Positions 10,201-17,301 of a stretch of DNA of 42,894 nucleotides are shown here, one piece after another. Each line of letters opens with the position of its first letter. Within the stretch, counting starts at the first letter, position 1. The notes below the pieces were generated by a model. That model searched no databases and was not told where the DNA came from. It saw nothing but the letters and a program-made list of their open reading frames with translations. Both the position numbers and the translations under genes were made by a program. The DNA is from JAJFUG01 sp964473155 (GTDB lineage: Bacteria > Gemmatimonadota > Glassbacteria > GWA2-58-10): the NCBI GenBank assembly GCA_964473155.1, contig CAYYNT010000033.1, positions 1 to 42,894 of the forward strand, in the 5' to 3' direction.

Positions 10201-10259
10201 TGAAGCTCGCACCCTGGCAGGAGACGATATACAGGATCGAGAAACCGCGTTCACACTGA
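7251..10259 (+). CDS. secreted GH42-like beta-galactosidase-type protein with N-terminal jelly-roll
   Basis: 1002 residues. ATG 7251 is preferred over ATG 7233 because AAAGGA lies nine bases before it and the product then starts with a compact signal peptide (MILVRLLILTACL...PLAAK). Residues ~22-190 (VLDDFESSASLDLWQG ... IYLDNMRL) look like a CIA30/galactose-binding-type jelly roll. The middle is GH42-like: YELMYICYCERS then MFRDWLKAKYG and LNKAWRTDY match the segment after the GH42 acid/base, suggesting Glu463; DPEMGG with Glu614 sits where the nucleophile is expected. Residues ~685-800 resemble the GH42 GATase-like (trimerisation) domain. It is about 300 residues longer than ordinary GH42 enzymes. 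A lipoprotein paralogue follows at 10331. Likely exo-acting on galactosides or arabinosides; specificity is open. Confidence 0.85.
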   Translation: MILVRLLILTACLNLTVIFPLAAKTLVLDDFESSASLDLWQGNLSLSREHVAHGASGLKIDLSDPLRRYLYTEKLPADWSAWDALRFDIYSPSNTVELGDVQIFDAATGNSDDAEFRGTSYRGQKIFLNSGWNHFEFKLHSLRLESGERPLDLKKIRSLRLSLGGMRAGSIYLDNMRLTAGEEEASTASKAGPWDCRVTVIDRYVYPELWGPAEALKVPAEIIGMREQARREVDLLQREVDAAKMMGYQALYWQIPLITAQVGMDIRSKLVWFQSPEKEKEILEYVIRSCREMTEKVRSVVGGQDRGLIEEPEDDVNPQPFYVPPYPKLRGLPQRDGYFRDAWDRPLIVLGLLLVDRGPLLDYFAPYGHRLESYTVGGGSRYNIEESPVYRAFHKYPDTHRVGWEGWCGHLIKDQWSMGGKKENVVICLESPHIKDALQEYMREHYREWKNNPDLMYNIMAYELMYICYCERSQQMFRDWLKAKYGSTGELNKAWRTDYKSFEAVRAPETKNSAPLPDVNRAAWYDWALFNNRRFTDHLQWVKQEMLKFDSEVAITAGGTSSMLSSSNSTTGIDEELIINEVDDVILNESGHGYIFSDLLWSLSDKKKVMADPEMGGDSRNILLHFLHGKSAIAKWWWARTISRENHSMDGSSIPHSWEIPLDNVAEVLRLGLDVRRLSSEIAEFTRPEPEVAILYSKTSILQVPPELIGAGRTPYLEALGRAWEGSRYLGCRVGFVSEKQALTGKLARFKLLVIPAAKYIPPQVADSITAYVKAGGTAVLIPESFLFDQYARENDKLSAFGLKVESVSLPERLGRGENVRNYDMSTSQTVVYGNARNVMQTTGKDIFSGAAVRLEGEGLVQRLAAGKAEVLASLPDGSPGLVLSRLGAGRLYCLATPLTEESYHKLFEPLARQTGLGRPVTGVMADGSLVREAEVRAVERADDYLVYASNLGGKNIEFELKSAAPLGAVTDLRSLEVLSGKNVKLAPWQETIYRIEKPRSH

Positions 10260-10330
10260 ATGTGGGAAAAGACTGGAAAACAGGATGAAGCTCCTCATTT
10301 ACTGCTAACTTGGCAATGCTGGAGATCTTT

Positions 10331-13318
10331 ATGAAAACTTATATAACAATCTTCGCCGGTATTATTTGTTTTCTATTCCACGGCCTTGTGGGCTGCGGAC
10401 GCGGTGCGGGTAATGTTCTGGTGCTGGATGATTTCGAGAGCGCTTCATCGTTGGAGAAATGGCGCGGACCCGGAAGCATCAGCCCGGACAGCGCTTCGCA
10501 TGGCGGCGGCTCACTTCTTCTGGACTTGAGCGAGCGCGCTTCCCGCACTTTCACAAGTGAAGCCCTGCCGAAAGACTGGTCAGCGTATGATTATCTGCGC
10601 TTCGACATTTTCAGCACGACAGAGAATGTCCGTTTCGGCTCGTTCTGGATTTTCGACGAGCTGGGGGATGACGAGCAGGCTGAAACCTACGGCCAGAGCT
10701 ACCGCGGCTCACGAAAGCTTTATATCAATCCCGGCTGGAACCACTACGAGTTCCAGCTTAAAAAAATGATGGTCGAGAACAATGACCGTCCATTGGCCCT
10801 GGATCGCATCCGGCGTTTCCAACTGGATTTCGGCGGAGTCGGAGACAAACTTTATCTGGACAACCTGCGTCTGGTGCGCGGCGAGGAAGAACAGCGAACC
10901 GCTTCGCGCATTCAGCCGCGCGATTGCCTCGTGCTGGTGGAAAACACGGTAGTCAGGACCCGCCTGGCCACGCCTTTCGACAGCCTGGTCCCGGAACCGG
11001 AGATTGCGGAACTCCGGGAACGGGCCGGAAAATCGATGGAACGCCTGAACCAGGCTGTGGAACGCGCCGATGCCGCCGGATGGTTCTCACTCTATTGGCG
11101 CATCCCGCTGATCACCGCCCGGATCGGGCTGGAAGACCGCAGAAAACTGGTCTGGTACCAGAGCGAACGGCGGGAGCGCGAGATACTGGAGCATGTCGTC
11201 GCTTCGTGCGACCGGGCCGCGGATGAGATCGACTCCCTGATGGCTTCCGGAGCAGCCGTCCCCCCGCTGGAAAAACAGGCCCTTTATGCCCGGCCTTACC
11301 CGCCGCTCAAGGGCTTGCCCATCCGGGACGGGTTCTTCCGGTACAACGACGGTGAGCCGGTGATCCTGTATGCCATGCACGGCCGTATCGGCAAAGAGCT
11401 GCGCCAGTATTTCGGCCCGTATGACCATGTGCTCGAAAGCTACACCGTAGGCGGGGCCTCGCGTTTTGACCTGGAGAGCACCCCGGTTTACGAGGCTTTC
11501 CACAAATATCCGGACACCCACCGGGTGGGCTGGGACGGATGGTGCGGCCACCTGATCAAGGACCGCTGGTCCATGGGCGGAAAGAAAGAGAACGTGGTGA
11601 TCTGCCTGGAAAGCGATCACATCAAGGAAGCCATCCTTCAGTATATGAAGCCCGCCGCAGAACGCTGGAAGAGCAACCCGGACCTGTTGTATGACATCAT
11701 GGGCTACGAGTTGATGTATATCTGCTACTGCGAGAAAAGCCAGCAGATGTTCCGTCAGTGGCTCAAGGACAAGTACAACACATTGGATAAGGTGAACGAG
11801 GCCTGGAAAACAACTTACGGCGATTGGAATGAAATCAGCGCGCCGGAGTGCCGCAACGCCGCCCCGCTGCCCGACATCAACCGCGCCGCCTGGTATGATT
11901 GGGCGCTGTTCAACAACCGCCGTTTCACCGACCACATGAAATGGATCAAGTCCGAGATGCGAAAGCTCGACCCCGTGGTCCCGATCTGCGCCGGGGGCAC
12001 CAGCAGCATGCTTTCGGCCAGCAACAGCACCACCGGGATCGATGAGGAGCTGATCGTGAACGAGGTGGACGACGTGATCCTGAACGAATCCGGGCACTCG
12101 CTCATTTTCAGCGACCTTATGCCCTCACTGGCCGACCGCCGCATGGTTATGGTGGAGCCGGAGGCGGGCGGGCACGTGCACAACACGCTTCTCCATTTCC
12201 TGCACGGCAAGTCCACGCTGGCCAAGTACAAGTGGGACGCGGTGAATCCCGAGTACCCGAACGACGCCACCAGCTCTGTGCTGACAAGCTGGGAGATTTC
12301 GCTGAGCGATATCGACGACATCCTGCGCCTGTCCTTGGACGTGCGTCGCCTGAACAAGGAAATAGCGGCGTTTTACGGTCCCGAGCCGGAAGTGCAAATC
12401 CTGTATTCCAAGACCTGTATCGTCCAGGTTCCACCGAACCAGCACCGGGCTGGAGTAACCCCCTATCTCGAGACTATGGGCAAGGCCTGGGAGGGTTCGC
12501 GTTTTCTGGGCACGCGTGTCGGGTTCGTGACCGAGCGCCAGGCCCTTTCCGGCAAGCTCGACCGCTGCCGTCTGCTGATAGTCCCGGCGGTCAAGTACAT
12601 CCCGCCCGAGGTCGCACAGGCGGTCGTGAAATATGTTGAGCGCGGCGGGACGGCGCTGCTGATACCGGAAAGCTTCCTTTTCGACCAGTACGCCCATGAG
12701 AGAGACGGTCTGGCGGAGCTGGGTCTCAAGGTGGAGGGCGTCACCCTGCCCCCGGTGCTGGGGGAGGCCGAGATGGTGCAGAATTACGACCAGAGCATAA
12801 GCCAGGCTATCCTTTACGGCGAGGTGCGCCGTGAAATGAAAGTTGAGCCGGTGGATATATTTGACGGGAAACCGCTCAGCCTTCAGGCCGAGGGTCTGGT
12901 GCAGAGCCTGAATCCGGGCTCCAACCGGGTGCTGGCGCGCTTTGAGGATGGCAAGCCGGGGCTGGTGCTGGTGGAGCGTGGCAAGGGCCGTCTTTACTGC
13001 CTGGCCGCTCCGCTGGCTCCGCTGGATTACCACCGTCTGCTGGAGCCGCTGGCCGCGCGCGCGGGAGTGCGCCCTCAGGTGGTGGGAACTGGAGCGGACG
13101 GGTCCCTGGTGACAGGGGCCGAGGTGCGCGGGATAGAATATAAGGGCGTCTGGCTGGTCTACGCCAGCAACCTGGGTAACAGACCGGTGGAGTTCGACCT
13201 GAAGGGCGAGGGGCGGATTGGCGCGATCACCGACCTGCGCAGCCTGAAGCGCCTGGAAAGCCCGCACGTGACGCTGGCGCCGTGGCAGGAGACAGTATTC
13301 CGGGTGGAGAAGCGTTAG
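10331..13318 (+). CDS. GH42-like lipoprotein, paralogue 2
   Basis: 995 residues. ATG 10331 is chosen because GGAG lies six bases upstream and the product then begins with a lipoprotein signal (MKTYITIF ... GLVGC, Cys22); a TTG at 10310 would add seven residues. It aligns with the preceding gene along its whole length: jelly-roll (VLDDFESASSLEKWRG), the shared block YPDTHRVGW(E/D)GWCGHLIKD, the GH42-like CYCEKSQQMFRQWLKDKY with candidate acid/base Glu460, and candidate nucleophile Glu611 in EPEAGG. Spacing between the two Glu residues is 151 in both paralogues. The gap between the two genes is 71 bases without a terminator, so they are probably cotranscribed. Lipidation implies a membrane- or surface-bound enzyme, whereas the partner is free. 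Confidence 0.85.
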   Translation: MKTYITIFAGIICFLFHGLVGCGRGAGNVLVLDDFESASSLEKWRGPGSISPDSASHGGGSLLLDLSERASRTFTSEALPKDWSAYDYLRFDIFSTTENVRFGSFWIFDELGDDEQAETYGQSYRGSRKLYINPGWNHYEFQLKKMMVENNDRPLALDRIRRFQLDFGGVGDKLYLDNLRLVRGEEEQRTASRIQPRDCLVLVENTVVRTRLATPFDSLVPEPEIAELRERAGKSMERLNQAVERADAAGWFSLYWRIPLITARIGLEDRRKLVWYQSERREREILEHVVASCDRAADEIDSLMASGAAVPPLEKQALYARPYPPLKGLPIRDGFFRYNDGEPVILYAMHGRIGKELRQYFGPYDHVLESYTVGGASRFDLESTPVYEAFHKYPDTHRVGWDGWCGHLIKDRWSMGGKKENVVICLESDHIKEAILQYMKPAAERWKSNPDLLYDIMGYELMYICYCEKSQQMFRQWLKDKYNTLDKVNEAWKTTYGDWNEISAPECRNAAPLPDINRAAWYDWALFNNRRFTDHMKWIKSEMRKLDPVVPICAGGTSSMLSASNSTTGIDEELIVNEVDDVILNESGHSLIFSDLMPSLADRRMVMVEPEAGGHVHNTLLHFLHGKSTLAKYKWDAVNPEYPNDATSSVLTSWEISLSDIDDILRLSLDVRRLNKEIAAFYGPEPEVQILYSKTCIVQVPPNQHRAGVTPYLETMGKAWEGSRFLGTRVGFVTERQALSGKLDRCRLLIVPAVKYIPPEVAQAVVKYVERGGTALLIPESFLFDQYAHERDGLAELGLKVEGVTLPPVLGEAEMVQNYDQSISQAILYGEVRREMKVEPVDIFDGKPLSLQAEGLVQSLNPGSNRVLARFEDGKPGLVLVERGKGRLYCLAAPLAPLDYHRLLEPLAARAGVRPQVVGTGADGSLVTGAEVRGIEYKGVWLVYASNLGNRPVEFDLKGEGRIGAITDLRSLKRLESPHVTLAPWQETVFRVEKR

Positions 13319-13350
13319 CCCGAGTTATTCGCAAATTCTCGCAAACCCTT

Positions 13351-13379
13351 GCAGGGGAGGGTTTAAAACCCTCCCCTGC
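13351..13379. terminator. strong hairpin after the GH42-like pair
   Basis: A perfect 14-bp inverted repeat (GCAGGGGAGGGTTT, one A, then its complement) starts 32 bases after the GH42-like stop codon. There is no following T-run, so it is either a stem-only terminator or one of the dispersed hairpin repeats of this genome. Confidence 0.5.
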
Positions 13380-13386
13380 GGCATCC

Positions 13387-13442
13387 GGCGGCCTTGTTCA
13401 GACGGCCCCATGTGGCCGCCGGGGCGCACGCGCGGGTGCGCC
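13387..13442. repeat. two adjacent GC-rich hairpins
   Basis: Two inverted repeats stand back to back: GGCGGCC/GGCCGCC (13387-13393 with 13414-13420) and GGCGCAC-6-GTGCGCC (13423-13442). They resemble REP-type palindromic units. With the MITE-like element at 13514-13638 they fill the 347-base gap 13319-13665, in which I see no gene. Confidence 0.55.
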
Positions 13443-13513
13443 ACTACATTTTATGAATAATTCGGGTCAGGCGCGGGGCAGTTTTCAACACTGGAGATTA
13501 CTCGACATGTTGG

Positions 13514-13638
13514 GGCTGTCCCAAAAGTCCCCGATTTTGCTCTTTGCAAATTGTTGCAATCTCTAACCAATTGAAATAAAAGCAGTTCTGTAGGGGCACG
13601 GCGCGCCGTGCCCCTCATTTAAGACTTTTGGGACAGCC
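13514..13638. mobile_element. MITE-like element with 16-bp terminal inverted repeats
   Basis: GGCTGTCCCAAAAGTC at 13514-13529 is exactly inverted as GACTTTTGGGACAGCC at 13623-13638. These ends resemble the terminal repeats of several DDE-transposase insertion sequences that begin GGCTGTCCCAAAA. The 125-bp interior has no coding capacity and contains copy 2 of the 22-bp palindrome at 13593-13614. A right-end fragment with similar sequence lies at 107-157. It is most likely non-autonomous; no transposase is in the window. Confidence 0.65.
13593..13614. repeat. 22-bp perfect palindrome, copy 2
   Basis: Identical in sequence to copy 1 at 107-128. It lies inside the MITE-like element, close to its right end, and is flanked by TA on the left and TCATTTAAGAC on the right. 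Confidence 0.85.
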
Positions 13639-13665
13639 TCTTTTGTATAAACCCGTAATTTAACC

Positions 13666-14823
13666 TCACTTCTTTGGCAACCCAACCCGCCAGAGTTCCA
13701 GATCGGCCTGATAGAGCAGGGTGTCCGGCGCGACCTCGAAAATCGTGGAATAGGCGCTGCGGTCCGCATGACCAGCGATATCATAGGTCCGCCATGACTC
13801 GCCGGTCCTGTCCAGGCTGAGAGCCAGGCGGCAGCGGCGGTCATGGTTGCCCGCGGCGAAATTCCGCCAGTACTGGTCACGGTCCACAGAGTCCGGCGGC
13901 TGGACCATTTCGCCGAAAGCCAGCGCCAGCCTTCCGTTCTGGAGGCGCAGCAGGAACGGGTCGGCTCCTGCCGGTCCGAGACCTTCCGGAATCCGGGGCG
14001 CGGTCCAGGAACGTCCCTCGTCCGAGCTCCAGACCGCGACCATGGGGGTGAAATGCCCGGTGCGGATAATACCCAGCAGGCGGCCGTCCTCCAGCCGGGC
14101 AATGGTCCACTCGTTGAAGCCCTCGCTGTCATCGGGACGGGAGCGGTCCGGGACAGCCACGCTCGACAGGTAGCGCCAGGTGCTGCCGTTGTCGGTGGAG
14201 CGCGCCGTGAACGCCCGGAGCTTGAATTTAGTTTCGAGCCGGCTCTGCGGGTTGGAGGGCCTTATCGAGTCCGCCTCGAAATTGCCATACATCGCCGCTA
14301 ACAGCGACCCGTCTTTCAGCTCGATCACTCCCCGGTGGAAAAACAGCCCGGCCCAGATTTCCGGGCTTCCGAAATCCACTTTCCCGGCTTCGGGGATGAC
14401 CAGCACGGTCTTTCCCTCCTGAAGGGTTTTAAGGTTATCGAGCGAGCGCCAGATAAGCCCCTTGTAGACCCCGTCGCTGTCCGGTTTGATTGTGGCCATC
14501 AATCCCAGAAAGAGACTCGGACGGGAGAAAAATGTGTTTATTTTCCCCTCGGTCAGGTCGGTGGGGAGCCAGGGCGGCTCCGATTCCTTGCGGACCACCA
14601 CCCGGCTGCCCCGGTCAGTGACCTTGAAGAAACCCAGGAGATGAATATCTCCATCCGGGGTGCGGAACGAGCGGGCATAGCGGGCCGGACGGGATTTGTC
14701 CAGGCGCAGCGGCGTTATCCCCACTCCGCCGGCCAAGCCCTGTCCGGCCGCGGACAATCCCTCAGGAAGGATTACCGCAAGCGCCGCGGTGAGAAGGGCA
14801 GCCATGCATATAGATATTTTCAT
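13666..14823 (-). CDS. secreted sialidase-like (BNR/Asp-box) protein
   Basis: 385 residues with a signal peptide (MKISICMAALLTAALAVILPEG...). A GGGAA-type Shine-Dalgarno precedes the ATG. Two clean Asp boxes are visible (STDNGSTW at ~210 and SSDEGRSW at ~268) with typical sialidase-superfamily blade sequences EWTIARLEDGRLLGIIRT and LQNGRLALAFGE. Length fits a single five- or six-bladed propeller of the exo-sialidase/GH33 or related BNR-hydrolase group. I could not confirm the arginine triad of true sialidases, so other exo-hydrolases of this fold remain possible. It follows the beta-helix gene (14866-17046) at 42 bases, same strand, probably cotranscribed. Confidence 0.8.
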   Translation of the reverse strand: MKISICMAALLTAALAVILPEGLSAAGQGLAGGVGITPLRLDKSRPARYARSFRTPDGDIHLLGFFKVTDRGSRVVVRKESEPPWLPTDLTEGKINTFFSRPSLFLGLMATIKPDSDGVYKGLIWRSLDNLKTLQEGKTVLVIPEAGKVDFGSPEIWAGLFFHRGVIELKDGSLLAAMYGNFEADSIRPSNPQSRLETKFKLRAFTARSTDNGSTWRYLSSVAVPDRSRPDDSEGFNEWTIARLEDGRLLGIIRTGHFTPMVAVWSSDEGRSWTAPRIPEGLGPAGADPFLLRLQNGRLALAFGEMVQPPDSVDRDQYWRNFAAGNHDRRCRLALSLDRTGESWRTYDIAGHADRSAYSTIFEVAPDTLLYQADLELWRVGLPKK

Positions 14824-14865
14824 GAGCTTCCCTGACCTATATAAATATAAGTATAGAAAACATCT

Positions 14866-17046
14866 TCATCGTTTCAGGACCAGACTCACCGCCATATTGT
14901 CTTTCAACTCGACTTTGCGCCTGACGCCCTCACAGAAGACAGTGTAGGGCGAGGCGTACTGACGTTTCCCGTCGCTGAAAACGTACTCCGTCAACTCGGC
15001 TTGCAGCGTGCCGCGGCTGTCCACCCGCCCGCGGAAAGATTCCTGTCCGCTGCGGTCCGTGATAACCACCTCTTTGTCTGTCAGGGCTTTCCCGTCAGCG
15101 TCTTTCAGCGCCATATCGAGGGTCCAGCGGACCGTGTAGCTGTGCGGCTGATCAGTCATATCGACCTCAAACGGCGCTCCCTCGACATGGTTGGAGCGGA
15201 ATTCGATCTCTGTGGCCACGCAGTCCTTGCGGGGCATCCAGCCCATGCGGACAGGCTTCCAGCCCTCGGGAGCGCTGGCGGCGCGGATAAAGGTGTTATC
15301 GCGGAACAGCACCTGCCGCGCCCCGCCATAAGGCGAGGCGGCCCAGACAGCCGGGACATTTGACGTTATCCGGTTGCGGAAAAACTCCCCGCCCACCGTG
15401 CCGCCGCCCACATAGAACGCCGAGGCCTCGGCCCTGGCGCCGGGGTCACGCTGGATGACAGTGATCTCGTTGCCGAAGAAATAATTCGGGCCTCCGCTGG
15501 CGCTGTAGAACACGGCCCAGGCCATCGGCAGGTAGTCCGCGTAGCGCGGGTAGGCCCGCCCGGTGATAACCATCCGGTTGTTGTAGACCCGGTTGCCCCA
15601 GCAGCCGGCCGGGTCGCCGGGACGGGCGTTGTAGTCGGCGATGCGGATCGCGGTGGTGCTGTATTCCTCGTGCCCGTACTCGCAGGTGGGCGGAGCGGCC
15701 TCGATGACAAAATCGTTGTCGAAAATATCGATGAACTTATGGCGGAAAACCTCGAGCCCGGAGCCGATCTCGGGTTCGAAACGGTTGGTGAACACTTTCG
15801 AGCTGTCGCCGCGGGCCATGACGCAGTAGTGGTTGGTCACGGTCTGGCGGTTGACGAACAGGTTGTGGTGAACCGAGGAGCGCTCACCCAGGAAATTCAG
15901 GCAGCCCTGGCCGCCATAGAACTCGGAGTATGCGACCTCGGAGGGATTGAGACCGCGCAGCACAACCGCGTGCTCGCTTACGTGGCGGTTGATGATGAAC
16001 GGTGTGTCGATATCGAAGCGGCAGCCGTTGATCACGGCCTGGGGGACATCCACGGCATTGGCGTTGATCCCCTGGTTGATGACGCGGACATTGTCCAGGA
16101 TCACCTTGACTCCCGGGGCCGTGGACTGAATGCCCCAGCTAAGGACGCTGACCGCGGCGCAGCGGATCACGCCGTTGCGGATCGTGACCGTGCCGCCTCC
16201 ACTGACTTTGGGCAGGGAATCGAGTGGCTCTGTCGTGCCGGGGCGGGTGAAATCGAAGAAAGCCGCCGGCTGGCCGTCGTAAAGATGGTCATTATGCGCC
16301 CAGGGACGCGTGGAGCCGATGATGGCCACGCCCGTGTCCATGGCCGGGCGGATATCTATCTCGTCGACCAGGCAGCCGGTGAGGGCCTTTACCCGCACAC
16401 GGTAGCGCCCGGCAGGCAGCCCCTGAAGGTGCGCGGTGACAAAACCTCCGCCCAGGCGCGGGCCGCGGTTTTCGATGGGACAGCTCGTAAGGGTCTTGTC
16501 ACCGTAACGAGTCTCCACCCGCACCGGCTCGCCGTTTTCGTTTTCCACGAACAGGCTGACCCGCATATCGATCTTCGCCACGCCGCACATCGCCAGATAC
16601 GAGCGCCCGGCCACCGGCAGGTCAACCCAGCCGGAGACTATCTCGTCCCCGGCGGCAAGGCGCAGGATTTTCTTTCCGATGAAGATATGCACGTCATCCG
16701 TGTTCTCGACTTTCGCCCCTGGAGCGCGTGAGAAATCCCAGCCCGCCGCCCCGGACTCGAACCCGCAGTTAGGGACCTGCCCGTAACCTGCATCCGCGAA
16801 GGTGATCGTGTATCCGTTCAGGTCCAGGACGGCATCCGCTCCCAGGAATATACCGCTGGCCGGGCAGGAGATGTCGCTTGTCAGAAAGAAGGTGGTCCCG
16901 GCCCCGGCGTAGCAGCCCGGAGCGTTGACCGCCACTGCGCCGGGCGGCGGGGGAAAGTGGCCGGTTGGATGGTAGGACGCTGCGGCCGGCCCGGCGGAGA
17001 TTGCGGCGGCGGCAAGAACGAGTGTTAGCCTGGCAGAAAAGAACAT
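14866..17046 (-). CDS. secreted right-handed beta-helix protein with inserted carbohydrate-binding-like module
   Basis: 726 residues with signal peptide MFFSARLTLVLAAAAISAG. GGAGG stands just before the ATG. After a first coil (AVLDLNGYTITF, ~72-83) an inserted segment, ~91-230, begins VPNCGFESGAAGWDF and has the look of a jelly-roll binding domain. From ~270 to ~620 many short N-x-(F/V/I) turns (GNRVYNNRMVI, NYFFGNEITVI, EFFRNRITSN, LFRDNTFI) mark a parallel beta-helix of the pectate-lyase/DUF1565 type. The C-terminal ~90 residues look like a beta-sandwich. Probably a polysaccharide lyase or hydrolase; no catalytic residues are identifiable by eye. It differs from the four beta-helix proteins at 23087-30311, lacking their Fn3-like start. 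Confidence 0.8.
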   Translation of the reverse strand: MFFSARLTLVLAAAAISAGPAAASYHPTGHFPPPPGAVAVNAPGCYAGAGTTFFLTSDISCPASGIFLGADAVLDLNGYTITFADAGYGQVPNCGFESGAAGWDFSRAPGAKVENTDDVHIFIGKKILRLAAGDEIVSGWVDLPVAGRSYLAMCGVAKIDMRVSLFVENENGEPVRVETRYGDKTLTSCPIENRGPRLGGGFVTAHLQGLPAGRYRVRVKALTGCLVDEIDIRPAMDTGVAIIGSTRPWAHNDHLYDGQPAAFFDFTRPGTTEPLDSLPKVSGGGTVTIRNGVIRCAAVSVLSWGIQSTAPGVKVILDNVRVINQGINANAVDVPQAVINGCRFDIDTPFIINRHVSEHAVVLRGLNPSEVAYSEFYGGQGCLNFLGERSSVHHNLFVNRQTVTNHYCVMARGDSSKVFTNRFEPEIGSGLEVFRHKFIDIFDNDFVIEAAPPTCEYGHEEYSTTAIRIADYNARPGDPAGCWGNRVYNNRMVITGRAYPRYADYLPMAWAVFYSASGGPNYFFGNEITVIQRDPGARAEASAFYVGGGTVGGEFFRNRITSNVPAVWAASPYGGARQVLFRDNTFIRAASAPEGWKPVRMGWMPRKDCVATEIEFRSNHVEGAPFEVDMTDQPHSYTVRWTLDMALKDADGKALTDKEVVITDRSGQESFRGRVDSRGTLQAELTEYVFSDGKRQYASPYTVFCEGVRRKVELKDNMAVSLVLKR

Positions 17047-17149
17047 CGTTCCTCCCTTATATTATCTTATATATAATATTTCTCACTGCCCGCTGCGGTA
17101 AGGAGTCCCCGGATCATGCCCAGTAGAGCCTCCGTAAACATGAAATTCA

Positions 17150-17171
17150 GGGGCACGGCGCGCCGTGCCCC
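17150..17171. repeat. 22-bp perfect palindrome, copy 3
   Basis: Same sequence as copies 1 and 2, flanked by A/T to give a 24-bp palindrome. It lies in the 255-base gap 17047-17301 between the nine-gene row and the beta-helix gene. That gap has no gene; the hairpin could end transcription of the upstream row. Confidence 0.8.
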
Positions 17172-17301
17172 TACGCAAAAGATTATAGCATAATAAATTA
17201 TATTTTACAGCCACTGCCAGATCGCAATTTTAAGACGGCCCCTGCTTCCTTTTGGTTCACATTCATCGCTGGCTGCCGATAGCCGTAAACAGATCCAGGC
17301 T

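Noticed and set aside
13282..13566. 94-codon plus-strand frame after the second GH42-like gene
   Set aside because: It overlaps the end of that gene in another frame and then runs through hairpins and the MITE-like end; no Shine-Dalgarno and no protein-like features.
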